In this document: positions 20,701 through 33,115 of the stretch, piece after piece
Layout: every line of letters starts with the position of its first letter
Position numbering within the stretch: position 1 is the stretch's first letter
NCBI GenBank assembly: GCA_035771175.1
Contig: JAYMFD010001271.1
Span: forward strand, 124,001 to 188,000
Length of the DNA: 64,000 bases
Direction of reading: 5' to 3'
DNA from: Paratinospora sagittata
Lineage: Eukaryota > Streptophyta > Magnoliopsida > Ranunculales > Menispermaceae
Position numbers and translations under genes: made by a program
The notes under the pieces: model-generated
Databases searched by the model: none
Seen by the model: only the letters and a program-made list of their open reading frames with translations
Told to the model about the DNA's origin: nothing

Positions 20701-23195
20701 CTCTTATGGTCAGAATACAAAGTGAATCTCTCATCATAGAGATAATGCCTCCAAATCTTCAAACCAAAAACCACTGCGGCCAGTTCTAAGTCATGAACAG
20801 GATAGTTCTTTCCATGCACCTTCAACTGCCTCGATGCATAAGCAACGATCCTATCCTTCTGCATCAACACGCAACCCAAGCCGATACGAGAGGCATCAGT
20901 ATAGATAACCAACTCCTGATCAGGCTCTGGCAAAATCAACACTGGCGTAGATGTCAATCTTTTCTTCAGCTCTAAAAAGGCATTCTCACACTCCTCGATC
21001 CATACAAAGGACACATCTTTCTGGGTGAGCCTAGTCATAGGCGTAGCTATCTTGGAGAATCCCTGAACGAATCTCCTATAGTAACCAACTAACCCAAGAA
21101 AGCTTCTGATCTCGGTCACTGTGGTAGGCCTAGGCCAACTGATAATGGATTCAACCTTAGACGGATCAACTGAAATCCCCTCAGAACTCACCACATGACC
21201 TAAGAACTTCACTTCGGTGATCCAAAACTCGTACTTGCTTAGCTTTGCAAATAGCCTATGCTCTCTCAGAGTCTGCAAGGTCACTCTGAGGTGTTCCTCG
21301 CGCTCAGCCCGAGTTCTGGAATACACCAATATGTCATCAATGAAGATGATGACAAACTTATCCAGATACTGCCTAAAGACCCTCTGCATCAGGTCCATGA
21401 ACATCGCCGGTGCATTAGTCACGCCAAATGGCATCACAAGGAACTCATAATGTCCATAGCGGGTTCTGAATGCTGTCTTAGGCACATCGTCCTCCCTGAT
21501 CCTCAGTTGATGATACCCGGAGTGCAAATCAATCTTCGACAAATACCTCGCTCCCCTCAACTGATCAAATAAGTCATCAATCCTTGGGAGAGGATATTTG
21601 TTCTTGATGATCACCCTGTTCAATTGGCGATAGTCGATGCACAACTGCAAGCTCCCATATTTCTTTTTCACAAAAAGAACTGGAGCTCCCCAGGGTGACA
21701 CGCTTGGGCAAATAAAGCCCTTAGCCAATAACTCGTCGAGCTGTTTCTGCAACTCTCTCAACTTGGCTGGCTCCATTCTATATGGTGCCATGAAGATAAG
21801 CTTCGTGCTAGGGACTAGTTCAATAATGAAATTGATCTCTCGCTTCGGTGGTAATCCTGGAAGATCCGCAGGGAACACATCTGGAAAGTCCCTAACAATG
21901 GCAATATCCTCAAGTATCACCTCACTAGTCTCTTCCTCATCAGGAACTAACCCAGCCAAAATCTCCCTATCTCCATCAGTCACAAATCTACCCCTTGTGA
22001 CTGTCTGGTCTGAAGTTCTACCCTTTAGTGTAAACACTGGGTGTCCGGGTATCTGAAAAATGATTCTCTTCGCGAAACAGTCGACAATTGCATGATAAGC
22101 CGCGAGCCAATCCATCCCTAGAATTGCATCAAACTCTACAAATTCTAGGACTTGAAAGTCAACAGACATCTCAACATCACCAATCTGAACCACACACTGG
22201 CTACAGATCATGCTCGGGTAGATCCTCTCCCCAACTACAGTACTCACCACTAACCATGTACTAGCCCTAATGGGAGTCAAATGCAAACTATCTACCATAC
22301 GTCCAGATATGAATGATAATGTAGACCCAGCATCAAATAATACATGCATAGAAGCACCACAAATAATAAGAGTACCTTCCACCAAAGTCCTGGATGCTGT
22401 CGGGTCTGGCTCAGTAGCTGCCTTCACCGTCTCTCTGGCACTGGACTGTTGCACAAATCCCAGAGCCCTCTGAAGACTCGGACACTCTGACTTCCTATGC
22501 CCAGCCTTCCCACCTTGATAACATAAGAATGGAGCCCTGGGCGTAGATGATCCAGTCTGAGATATCGCCACATAGCCTCCTCGGCCTCTACCTCTGCCTC
22601 GACCAGCAGTATGTGGGAATGGGGGTCTCGGTGCACTCGGTGCTTGAAAGGGAATCAGGACAAGAGAGGAAACCACCGGTGAGGTCATCACACTAGTCTG
22701 AATCTGGGATGCCCTACTCTGAGCACCCTCGGACTGTGTTTCTCCATAAAACTTTCTCTTCTTTCCCCATTTTCCCTTCTTCCACGGAGTCTGGAACTGT
22801 CCCCAAAACTCTGCCTGTGAAGTTTGTGCACCCGGAGCTGCCCGTGTAGACATACCATCAACCCGCTCAGCCAGCTCATACTGTTTTGCCCTCTGGACCA
22901 CTGTGGCAAAATCAATCATCTTCGTCACAGACAAGGCCTGCTGGATCGCAGGCCTTAGGTTCAAAGAAAACCTCATAATTTTGTCACTTGGTGTCTGAAC
23001 TAACCTAGGGGCATAAACTGTGAGCTGCCTGAATCTAAGCTCGTACTCCCTTACTGACATGGTGCCCTGTATGAGATTCAGAAACTCGAGTTGCTTAGCC
23101 TGCCTCTCAATCTCTGGAGCGTAAGCCTGTAAGAACAACCGTTTGAAGGTGTCCCAACTCTTCACTGCCCCTATGTATCCAACACTGAAAGCCAC
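20670..23195 (-). pseudogene. T1 gag C-terminus, protease, RT and RNase H (841-codon open frame)
   Basis: Long open segment. Residues 1-110 are the gag capsid half ([18 protein letters not shown]). Residues about 197-206 are an RG-rich stretch. The knuckle at about 224-237 reads [14 protein letters not shown], with the second Cys replaced by Gly. The protease motif at about 285 is [11 protein letters not shown], where DSG or DTG is usual. ILGMDWL follows. RT shows the [13 protein letters not shown] block and an intact FIDDILVYS active site. RNase H has [10 protein letters not shown] with Glu and Asp downstream. The real gag start is upstream; the ATG at 23195 only follows a frameshift. Confidence 0.94.
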
Positions 23196-23681
23196 CAGTC
23201 CTCTACATCACTCTCCAGTCTGTGAGCAGCACATAGGACCTGAGACTCCTCATCAAGCTCTAAGGAGCGACTGATCTTTTCAACATTCTTCAGCCAATCT
23301 TCGGCCTTCTTCAAGTCAACCCCACCGGTAAATTCCTTAGGCTTTAGCTTCATGAACTTCTCTAGCAGTCTGATCCGCCGATCAGCGGGGTTCTCCACAA
23401 CAGTAGGAGCAGGTGTAGGCATAGGCTGAGGTACAACCATCTGAGGTCCTGCTGCAGCTGCTGCTCCATTAGCCTCGGCCCTACTAGTGCCCGCCTCCTG
23501 AGGTATTGTTTGAGGTGACTATCGAGCAACGGCCTCAACCTACTGCACCAAAGCCTGTATCTGTGCAGTCTGAGCTGCCATCAAGCGGCCCTATGCCTGA
23601 ATGCTTTCCTCCATCATCCCCATCCAGTCATCATCGGATGGCCCTGTGTGTGGCTGTCCCAATCTCTCGCTCTTCCTCATG
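23171..23681 (-). pseudogene. T1 gag N-terminal part
   Basis: The likely start is ATG at 23681 (MRKSERLGQPHTGPSDDDW), about 220 bases after the PBS. Three TAG codons (near 23592, 23538 and 23520) interrupt it. From 23440 it is open: a Pro-rich segment, then KEFTGGVDLKKAEDWLKNVEK and [13 protein letters not shown] of the capsid. Near 23190 a frameshift moves to the long frame. At least two of the stops sit where a Gln codon would fit, as if CAG had become TAG. Confidence 0.88.
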
Positions 23682-23900
23682 ACATTGAGAAGTAGAAATA
23701 CGAGCAACCATCACACATTAAAGAATTTTATACATTAACAAAGCCTCATAACTACCCATATCATATAATACACACAGAAAATATGATAGTAAGGCTTTTA
23801 AGTTAGTTTCTTTAAGCTTTTTAATCACCTAAATCTCTCACCCAATTCCTAGGTCAAAGTCATCTAGGTCCAATACATAGACCAAACCGAGTAAACATGG

Positions 23901-23912
23901 GCTCTGATACCA
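23901..23912 (-). other. T1 primer-binding site (initiator tRNA-Met type)
   Basis: Minus strand TGGTATCAGAGC, two bases from the LTR edge at 23915. Confidence 0.9.
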
Positions 23913-23914
23913 AC

Positions 23915-26900
23915 TGTGGCGACCCCGCACCCCGGACCACCAACCCCGCAAGGAATGGTGTGCGTAATGCTGGGGCGAGTCGCCCGGCGTAGGCATTTCC
24001 AACCACTTCTCAACCTCCGTGAGGTGGTTGGAGACCCTACGAGCCTTATCCCAAACAACGACATAATATAAAAAGGTACTAAACAAAACTACCAACCGTA
24101 TTAATCATCCAAGATAAGAGATACTCCATAAAAATGAACCATAAATAAAATCGTCATAATCCCTACAGTCCATCAAGATTGACATACACATAAAGTTCAA
24201 AACTATGGGTACAAAAAACCCTCATATGCCCACATGATCTATCTAACAAGTCTCAACTCACCCATACTACAATGTGGTAAGTGTTATAATTACATAGTCC
24301 AAAATATAATACATCATAATTTCAAACACAATTCAATCAAAATGCCTCTCAACTCACATCGAGGTCTTGGATTCTCTCGCAGGCAAGGCCCTCAAGATAT
24401 GACTACTCCTTTACCCTTATTCGGGACAGAAGGACCTGAAAGAGGAAAATGAGGGTGAGCCAACGGTGCCCAATGAATAGAATTCAAATATGCTATCAAT
24501 ACTCATCAATAAATATCATGTATGCATGTCAATCTGTAGCATGATTAAAAGCTCATAACATATAGATATCAAGCATTTATAATAAGTTCGATGCAAGTAA
24601 AGGCTCATCAATTTGGATCCACATTCCACATGCATTGGGGTTACTAGTGCATGTCTATTTCACCGTACCGTTGACCCCAATCATGTTTATTTGGGGTTAT
24701 TAGTGCACGTCTATTTCACCGTACCGTTCTCTTCCCCAAATATTTCCTTTTTAAAACCCTCCTATGACAAGGTTAAGTCCCCCTGTTAGCCAGATAGATG
24801 GGCCCAACCAAAGTCATAAGGTTTTCTCAAATCAATGCATCATTCAAAACATTAGAACACATTCATGCTTTCAACATACAATATATATATAAGTGATATG
24901 ATGACATAAAAGATATAATCATAGATGAAGTCTACTCACAACCAAGCCTCGCGAGAGTATCTAACCACACAAGGACACCAAACCGATTCAATCCAATCAA
25001 GGTCCTGAAACATTCATCAATATCCAACCATACATCAATTTCTATGCTCAATCACATAGACATTACACATCAATCCTAAATCAGCCCACATATAGACAAT
25101 AGGCCTAAATCCCATCTAATCCCACCATTCAACTCAAATCACATAACTTAGGCCTCTAATGCATAGTTCTCATTCATAAACCATTCTATTATTCAAAAAT
25201 ACTGATTTTCAATTCCTTAGGCATAAACATGCTCAAATTGGGCCACTTGATCACAAGTAGGCATAACCCATGATATGGTCCCAACCACCAAATCAACAGC
25301 ATAATCAACCCTAATCATGCTTAATTAAACATAAGTTGCATCAATTTAATGATTCTAGGCCAAAAGCATCAAAAGCCCTAAAATATGAAATTTTCCATAC
25401 TTAGGCCATATTGCTGATTTACACTAGATCACCATGTTCAGCCATGTATATCACTGATTTTGCATCATGGGTTCATCAACAATGGCAACTAGGTCAAAAT
25501 ACTTGACATGCAAGCTATTTGGAAAGGTCTAAGTTCATAATCTAAATTTTGGTCTAATACAACCAACCCTACCAATTCTTCATTTAATATTCTGTTCAGA
25601 TGTATCAATATTCCAACAGAACTATTTAATCACAAAATCAACCGTACAGATTGAAGTATGTTGAGAACCAAACCTTCTATCCAAAAATCAGCTCAATCCA
25701 ATAGTGGATCGAAAGGATAAGCCACTTTGATGAACAAGTCTCTAATCAGATAATTTCTCTTTTCCGGCAGCAAAAAATCAAACTCAGATGACTATATCAC
25801 ACAACATACTTAATCCATAAACATCTCCACCGTTCCTAATGCATGAAGCTCAGTTGTAAACCACATACCCAAATATCTATCCATCCAATGGTAGATTTAG
25901 GAGATCTATTAGTTTGATCGAAACTGCGCGATAAATCCAGACTTTCCGACCAGCTTTGTTTGAGAGGTTATATCTCTTAGACGAAAACTCTAATCAAGAT
26001 CGCCACTGACAGAATGAATAACCATAAGCTATGAACTTGCTGAATATTTTGAGCTCTATCGGACCATAGATCCTAAAGATCCAACACTTTGATGAAAACA
26101 TTGCAGAGATTTTCTTCAAAGAAACTCCCTCTTTCTTTCTCTTATTCTTTCCTTTATCTTCTTTTTTCCTTTCTCTCTACTCATCTCACCCTCTAAGACT
26201 TCCTTGGGGAAGAGAAGTAGGGCATGGGACACTTGTCCACTCTCATGCACCAACCTTGACATGTGTTAGAGAGGAGAAATGGGGCATGAGACACTTCTCC
26301 ATTTTCTTGCACCAACTTGACATGTATTGGAGAAGAGAAATGGGGCATAGAACACTTGTCCATTCTTATGCACCAACTTGACATGTGTTGGTCTCATGCA
26401 CCAACTTGACATGTGTTGGAGAAGAGAAAGGGGGCATGGGACACTTGTCCATTTTCATGCACCAACTTGACATGTATTGGAGAAGAGAAATGGGGCATGG
26501 GACACTTGTCCATTGTCATGCACCAACTTGACATGTGTTGGTCTCATGCACCAACTTGACATGTGTTGGAGAAAAAAAATGGGGCATGGGACACTTGTCC
26601 ATTCTCATGCACCAACTTGACATGTGTTGGTCTCATACTACCCATACCAACCACATGTACTTTAACCAATCTCATGCTCCCATGTATTTTTAATGTCCAA
26701 TCCATTTAATACACCAAATTTTCATTTTCATTTATCCTTTTATTCAATCAATCTTAACACATATCAATTCATGGTTTAATGGGCCCATGCATAAATAATA
26801 ACATATGCATTATACTTTAATTTAGCATGACCCATTTACAATTTATGATGCACATATTTATATATACATTATCAAGCATCAAATATACAAACATTAAACA

Positions 26901-26999
26901 ACCATCAAACAAACACCAAACATATCAAGGCAACACATAGAGTTTGGGCAAAATGCAATTGGGTTATGGGCTAGATGAAATAATTTTTAGGGCGTCACA
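23915..26999 (-). repeat. T1 5' LTR
   Basis: About 3.09 kb and near-identical by eye to 15981-18943. It is about 120 bases longer, mostly because of extra minisatellite units at 26218-26640. Its outer end GGCGTCACA is followed by the TSD ATACT. Confidence 0.95.
26218..26640. repeat. Minisatellite in the T1 5' LTR
   Basis: Six to seven units of about 60 bases. Partial 30-base units (GGTCTCATGCACCAACTTGA) are interspersed. The array is longer than in the 3' LTR of the same element. Confidence 0.85.
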
Positions 27000-27004
27000 A
27001 TACT

Positions 27005-27915
27005 CATATTTAGGAGTTTAAGACAAAACTTAGTAAAGAGACTAGGAAGAATGAAGAGCTCAAGCATAGTCTTGAAGAAGCTCTTGAGGAAATAGGATTC
27101 CAACAAGAAGAGCTAGACGAACTGTCTCTAGATAATGAACAACTTAAGAAAGTTGTTGGGAAATTGAAAAATGATATAAAACTCTTAGAGAGGAAAAGGA
27201 AGACCTGAACCGCACCGTGATTAAATTCACAAATGGTCAAAAGTTATTTGACATGATGTCAGGATCACAAAGATGTGCATTCGATAGAACTAGCTTAGAT
27301 TATACACATGGGTGAAAACAAAAAGAATACAATACCTTACTGACCAAACGACCAACATGCACAAATGTCATAAGGAAGGTCATACCATACTTAGATGTAA
27401 TGTCTTAAGTAGAAAGAAAAAGAAATATGCATGGATTGAAAAATCTATTCTTACTGATGCTAACATGCATGGACTCAATCTTGCATGGGTACAAAGTCAT
27501 AGATATTTTATGTTGTGTAGATATGAAAAAATGAAGATATATGGTATCTAAACCGCAGCTGCTCAAGGCATAGGACTGGAGATAAATCTAAATTTCTGAG
27601 CCTTGAAAAAAAGAAAGGTGGAAAGGTCAGTTTTGGAGATGATAACAAAGGTGACATTGAAGACATCAAAACTTTTGGTAACGACTTTCTATCCATATCT
27701 AATGTACTTTATGTTAAAAGGATTCAACATAATCTCTTGAGCATAAGTCAATTATGTGACAAGGGTTATGACATTTCATTTGAAGCAAATAGGTGCACAG
27801 TCAAGCATGCCAATAAAACTCATGCATTCATGGCATCTAGACTTAAGAATGTGTATTACACAAACTTTAATGACATGAAGAAACAAAAATGTAACATGTT
27901 GAAGTGCTATCTCTT
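27005..27915 (+). pseudogene. C1 gag C-terminal coiled coil, second knuckle and protease remnant
   Basis: Resumes from 15975. A Lys/Glu-rich coiled coil (ELKHSLEEALEEIGFQQEEL, then NEQLKKVVGKLKND) contains an early TAG near 27010 and ends in a TGA near 27207. A degenerate second zinc knuckle, CHKEGHTILRC (about 27365), has lost its first Cys. The protease region reads CSRHRTGDKSKFLSLEKK near 27565, but the DSG triad expected just before CSRH is not there. NVLYVKRIQHNLLSISQLC and the following SFEANRC at 27700-27800 are typical copia. The open segment ends at 27919. Confidence 0.85.
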
Positions 27916-28730
27916 GTAATGATACATGGCTATGGCATAGGAGATTAGCTCATGTTAATATGGATAACATATCTAGAATTGTTAAACACGATCTTGCTAA
28001 AGGTATTCCTAAAGGAACTTACTCAAATGACAAGATATGTGAACCATGTCAACTTGGTAAGCATACCCGATGATCATTTAAGAACAAGAGGCATCAATCA
28101 ACCTCTAGAGCTCTCGAACTGATTCACATGGATCTTTTCAGACCAAACAAAACCCAAAGGTTAGGTAGCAAATCATATGTATTTGTGATTGTTGGGACTT
28201 TACTCGATTCACATGGGTATTCTATTTGCTCATAAATCTGATGCACGTGAAACATTTATAAAATTCTGTAAAAGAGTCAAAAATGAAAAGGGTTATAAAA
28301 TCAACATAATTAGGAGTGATAGAGGTGGTGAATTTGTTAATAAAAATCTCGAAGAATTTTGTAATAATCAAGGTTACACTCATGGATCTATCACCCCTAG
28401 GACATCACAACAAAATGGTGTAGTTGAAAGAAAGAATAGAACGCGGCAGAAAATGTGTAGAACAATGCTTAATGAGTATAACATTGCAAATCATTTGTGG
28501 GGTGAAGCTATTAACATTGCCTGTTATGTAATGAACCGCGTTCTAATTAGAAAATACTAAAATAAAACCCCATATGAACTATAGAAGGGTAGAGCACCAA
28601 ACATCAGTTACTTCCGAGTATTCAGATGCAAATGTTTTATTCTTAATGATAAAAACAATCTAGATAAGTTTGAACCGAAATCTGACATAGGAATATTCTT
28701 AGGATATTCTTCTCACAAAAGAGCCAATAG
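27900..28730 (+). pseudogene. C1 GAG-pre-integrase and integrase
   Basis: WHRRLAHVNMDNISRIV then CEPCQLGKHTR supply the His and Cys ligands of the copia integrase N-terminus. A TGA follows KHTR (about 28071). Core: Asp in ELIHMDLFRP (about 28128), Asp in IIRSDRGGEFVNKN (about 28315) and Glu in QNGVVERKNRT (about 28425). A frame change occurs near 28195 in the segment expected to read like VDDYSRFTWV. The 28189-28560 part is open, then a stop, and homology continues through FRVFRCKCFILN and FLGYSSHKRANRVFN. Confidence 0.92.
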
Positions 28731-28731
28731 A

Positions 28732-29500
28732 GTGTTCAACAAATCTAATCAAACTGTTGAAGAATCTATTCACATAAATTTTGATGAAAGTGAAAATAAG
28801 AAAAATCTTGAAGATGAATTTAAACAATTAAACTTTGATGATGATGAACCCAAGAAAACCAAGATTATAGATCTTGAAACTAAACCATCTTTAGAATCTT
28901 CTAAAAACTCTAGACTGCTTCAAGGTCGTTCCCAAGATCTAGAGTTTGTTGCTTTTGTAACACAATTTGAACCAATTAAAGTGGAAGATGCACTGAAAGA
29001 TGAAAACTGGATTCTTGTTATGCAAGAAGAACTTCACTTTGTGCGAAACAAAGTATGAGAATTAGTTTCTAGACCTTTTCATCAATCTGTTATAGGAACC
29101 AAATAGATCATTAGAAACAAAAAGAATGAACAGGGTATCATTGTTCGAAATAAGGCTAGATTGGTTTCACAAGGGTACAACCAAGAAGAAGGCATAGACT
29201 TTGAAAAAGCCTTTGCCCCAGTAGCAAGATTAGAGGCAATAAGGATATTACTTGCCAATGCTTGTTACAAGGATTTTCCCTTATACCAAATGAATGTAAA
29301 AAGTGCTTTTCTAAATGGATACATCAATGAAGAGGTATACGTGGAACAACTTATAGGGTTTGAGGACGATATCATTGTGTGATGAGTTTTCAAAATTAAT
29401 GCAAAAGGAATTTGAGATGAGTATGATGGGAGAACTTACATACTTTTTTGGCTTGCAAATTAAGCAAATGTCGAAAGGCACCTTCATAAGCCAATCAAAG
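28732..29500 (+). pseudogene. C1 linker and reverse transcriptase, internally deleted
   Basis: After an acidic linker the RT begins at ALKDENWILVMQEEL (about 29000). TGA (29056) and TAG (29104) codons stand where Trp is normal. [36 protein letters not shown] and GFE are present. The frame then jumps straight to DDIIV and DEFSKLMQKEFEMSMMGEL. The block usually holding ALYGLKQAPRAW is missing, roughly 80 codons. The segment ends in TFISQSK at 29500, where the solo Tekay-type LTR is inserted. Confidence 0.9.
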
Positions 29501-32419
29501 TGTGGCGAACCCGCACCCCGGGACGCCTGGCGTAGGCATCTCCAACCACTCCTTAACTCCCGTGAGGTGGTTGAGACCTTACGAGCCTTATCTCAAACAA
29601 CGACATAATATCAAAAGGTACTAAACAAAACTACCAACCGTATTAATCATCGAAGACAAGAGATAATCCATAAAAATGAACCATAAATAAAACTATAATC
29701 CCTATAGTCCATCAAAATGGACATACACGTAATGTCCAAAACTATGGGTACAAAAAAAATGTCATATGCCCACATGGACTATCTATAAGTCCCAACTCAC
29801 CCATACTACAATGTGGTAAGTGTTATAATTACATAGTACAAAATATAATACATCATAATTTAAAACACAGCTCAATCAAAATGCCTCTCAACTCACATCG
29901 AGGCCTTGGATTCTCTCGCCGACAAGGCCCTCAAGATATGACTACTCCTTTGCCCTTATTCGGGACAGAAGGACCCGAAAGAGGAAAATGAGGGTGTGCC
30001 AACGTTGCCCAGTGAATAGAATTCAAATATGCTATCAATACTCATCAATAAATATCATGTATGCATGTCAATGTGTAGCATGATTAAAAGCTCATAACAT
30101 ATAGATATCAAGCATTTATAATAAGTTCATTGCAAGTAAAAGCTTATCAATTTGGATTCACATTCCACATGCATTGGGGTTACTAGTGCACGTCTATTTC
30201 ACCGTACCGTTCTCATCCCCAATCATGTTGATTTGGGGTTACTAGTGCACATCTATTTCACCGTACCGTTCTCATCCCCAAATATTTCCTTTTTAAAACC
30301 CTCCTATGACAAGGTTAAGTCCCCCTATTAGCCAGATAGATGGGCCCAACCAAAGTCATAAGGTTTTCTCAAATCAATGCATCATCCAAAACATTAGGAC
30401 ACATTCATGCTTTCAACATACAAGATATATAAGTGATATGATGACATAAAAGATATAATCATAAATGAAGTCTACTCACAACCAAGCCTCGCGAGAGTAT
30501 CTAACCACACACGACCACCAAACTGAATCAACCCAATTAAGATCCTGAAACATTCATCAATATCCTACCATACATCAATTTCTATGTTCAATCACATAGA
30601 CATTACACATCAACCCTAAATCAGCCCACATATAGACAATAGGCCTAAATCCCATCTAATCCCGTCATTCAACTCAAATCACATGACTTAGGCCTTTAAT
30701 GCATAGTTCTCATTCATAAACCATTCAATTAATCAAAAATACAAATTTTCAATTCCTTAGGTATAAACATGCCCAAATTGGGTCACTTGATCACAAGTAG
30801 GCCTAACGCATGATATTGTCACAACCACTAAATCAGTAGCCTAATCAACCCTAATCATGCTTAATTAGACATAAATTGCATCAATTCAATGATTCTAGGC
30901 CAAAAGCATCAAAAGCCCTAAAATATGAAATTTTCTATACTTAGGCAATATTGCCTATTTACACTAGGTCACCATGTTCAGCCATGTATATCACTGATTT
31001 TGCATCATGGGTTCATAAAAAATGGCAACTAGGTCAACATAGTTGACATGCAAGCTATTTGGAAAGGCCTAAGTTCATATTCTAAATTTAGGTCTAATAC
31101 AAACAACCCTACTAATTTTTGATTTAATATTCTGTTCAGATGTATCAAGCTGCCAACAGAAATATTTGATCACAAAATCAACCGTATAGATTGAAGAATG
31201 TTAAGAGGCAAACCTTCTGTCCAAAAATCAGCTTAATCCAATGGTGGACCGAAAAGAAAACTTTCTTTGATGAACAAGTCTCTAATAAGACAATTTCTCC
31301 TTTCCTTCTGCAAATACTTGAACTCAGATGACTATATCACACAAAATACTTAACCCACCAACCTCTCAGCCATTCATAATGCCGAACAATCAGTTGTGAA
31401 CCACCTTCTACAATATCATATCCATTCAATGGTAGAGTTAGGAGATCTATTAGTTTGATCTAAACTGCACGAGAAATCCAGACTTTCCGACCAGCTTTGT
31501 TTGGGAGGTTATATCTTTCAAATGAAAATTTTAATCAAGATCTCCACCGACCAGAATGAATACCTATAAGGTACGAACTTGCTGACAACGTTTGAGCTCA
31601 ATCTGACCATATAGCACCAAGATCTAGCACTTTTATGAAAACGTTGTTGAGCTTCCCTCAAAGCAACTTCATCTTTCGTTCTCTTCTTCTTTCCTTTCTC
31701 TTCTTTTTTCCTTTCCCTCCACCTTACCTCACTCTCTAGGACTTCCATGGAGAAGAGAAGTGGGCATGGGACACTTGTCCACTTTCATGCACCAACTTGA
31801 CATGTGTTGGAAAAGAGAAATGGGGCATGGGACACTTGTGCACTCTCATGCTCCAACTTGACATGTGTTGGTCTCATGTACCAACTTGACATGTATTGGA
31901 GAAGAGAAATTGGGCAAGGGAAACTTGTCCATTATCATGCATCAACTTGACATGTGTTGGTCTCATGCACCAACTTGACATGTGTTGGAGAAGAGAAATG
32001 GGGCATGAGACACTTGTCCATTCTCATGCACCAATTTGACATGTGTTGGTCTCATACTACCCATACCAACCACATGTACTTTAACCAATCTTATGCTTGC
32101 ATGTATTTTAAATGTCCAATCCATCTAATACACCAAACTTTTTATTCTCATTAATCCGTTTATTCAATCAATCCTAACCCATATCAATTCATGGTTTAAT
32201 GGGCCCATGCATAAATAATAGCATTTGCATTATACTTTAATTTAACATGACCCATATACAATTTATAATGCACATATTTATATACATTATGAAAGATCAA
32301 ATATATACAAAGATTAAACAACCATCAAACAAACACCAAACATATCAAGGAAACACATAGAGTTTGGGCAAAATGCAATTGGGTTATGGGCTAGATAAAA
32401 TAATTTTCGAGGCATCACA
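29501..32419 (-). repeat. Solo Tekay-type LTR inside C1 RT
   Basis: About 2.92 kb, flanked by CAAAG at 29496-29500 and 32420-32424. It matches both T1 LTRs but with more substitutions and a short deletion just inside its left end. No internal sequence is present. The C1 reading frame is continuous across it (FISQSK then YANEM). It contains the duplicated palindrome unit (30175-30270) and a shorter minisatellite (31755-32055). Confidence 0.95.
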
Positions 32420-32424
32420 CAAAG

Positions 32425-33115
32425 TATGCTAACGAAATGGTTAAGAAGTTTTAAATGCATAATTTGAAATCGATTGATACTCCTTGTACCTTTGCAATCA
32501 AATTAGAAAATGATGAAAAAGGTAAATCAATTGATTCAAAACTTTATAGAGGTATGATTGGAAATTTGTTGTACTTAACTGCAAGTCGACCTGACATTAT
32601 GTTCAGCATCTGTCTTTGTGCAAGATTTCAATCAAAACCTGAAGAATTTCATTTAAAGTGTGTTAAACGAATATTCAGATACATAAATGGCACAACACAC
32701 TTAGGAATTTGGTATTCCAAAGGTACTAAATTTGATTTGAGAAGTTATGTAGACTTCGACTATGCTGGTAGTCTAACTGATAGGAAAAGTACCTCAAGAT
32801 TTTGTCACTTTCTTGGAAATTCTTTAATTTCTTGGTTTTTCAAGAAGCAACACTTTGTGGCATTATCCATTGTTGAAGCAGAGTATGTTGCAACTGTGAG
32901 TTGTTGTTCTCAGGTTCTATACATGAAACAACAACTTCAGGATTATCAAATATTTATTCAATGTGCTGAAATTTTGTCTGACAATGCTAGTGCTATTAAC
33001 ATATCTAAAAATCCAGTCCTGCACACTCGATCTAAACATATTCAAATAAAATATCACTTTTTACGGGATCATGTGCAAAATGGAGAAGTCATATTGTTTG
33101 ACATTGGAACCAAAG
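32425..33115 (+). pseudogene. C1 end of RT and RNase H
   Basis: Resumes at YANEMVKKF, then a stop, then an open segment 32455-33126: SIDTPC, YRGMIGNLLYLTASRPDI, SVCxCARFQ-like and GIWYSKGT of RT. Copia RNase H follows, with Asp in SYVDFDYAGSLTDRKSTS, Glu in SIVEAEYVA and Asp in ILSDNASAINISKNP, and then HTRSKHIQIKYHFLRDHV. Coding homology stops at 33115. The usual ADIFTK-type end is absent because an inverted LTR begins at 33116. Confidence 0.93.

Larger units (their letters stand above)
15981..26999 (-). mobile_element. T1, full-length Tekay/Del-like chromovirus (Ty3/gypsy)
   Basis: About 11.0 kb, flanked by ATACT at 15976-15980 and 27000-27004. On the minus strand it runs 5' LTR (26999-23915), PBS, gag, protease, RT, RNase H, integrase, chromodomain, PPT, 3' LTR (18943-15981). 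The LTRs start TGTGACGCC and end GGGTCGCCACA. It is the best preserved element here, but its frames still contain several TAG codons and frameshifts, so it is unlikely to be autonomous. It is inserted in the gag of C1. Confidence 0.96.

Noticed and set aside
21258..22056. Plus-strand ORFs opposite T1 pol
   Set aside because: They are antisense shadows of the strongly conserved minus-strand protease/RT frame and show no domain of their own.
23901..23914. tRNA-Met gene fragment
   Set aside because: Only the 12-base primer complement is present, at the LTR edge. It is a PBS.
33111..33115. CAAAG as a TSD pairing with the solo LTR at 29501
   Set aside because: The solo LTR already has its own CAAAG on both sides, and the match at 33111 is most likely chance.
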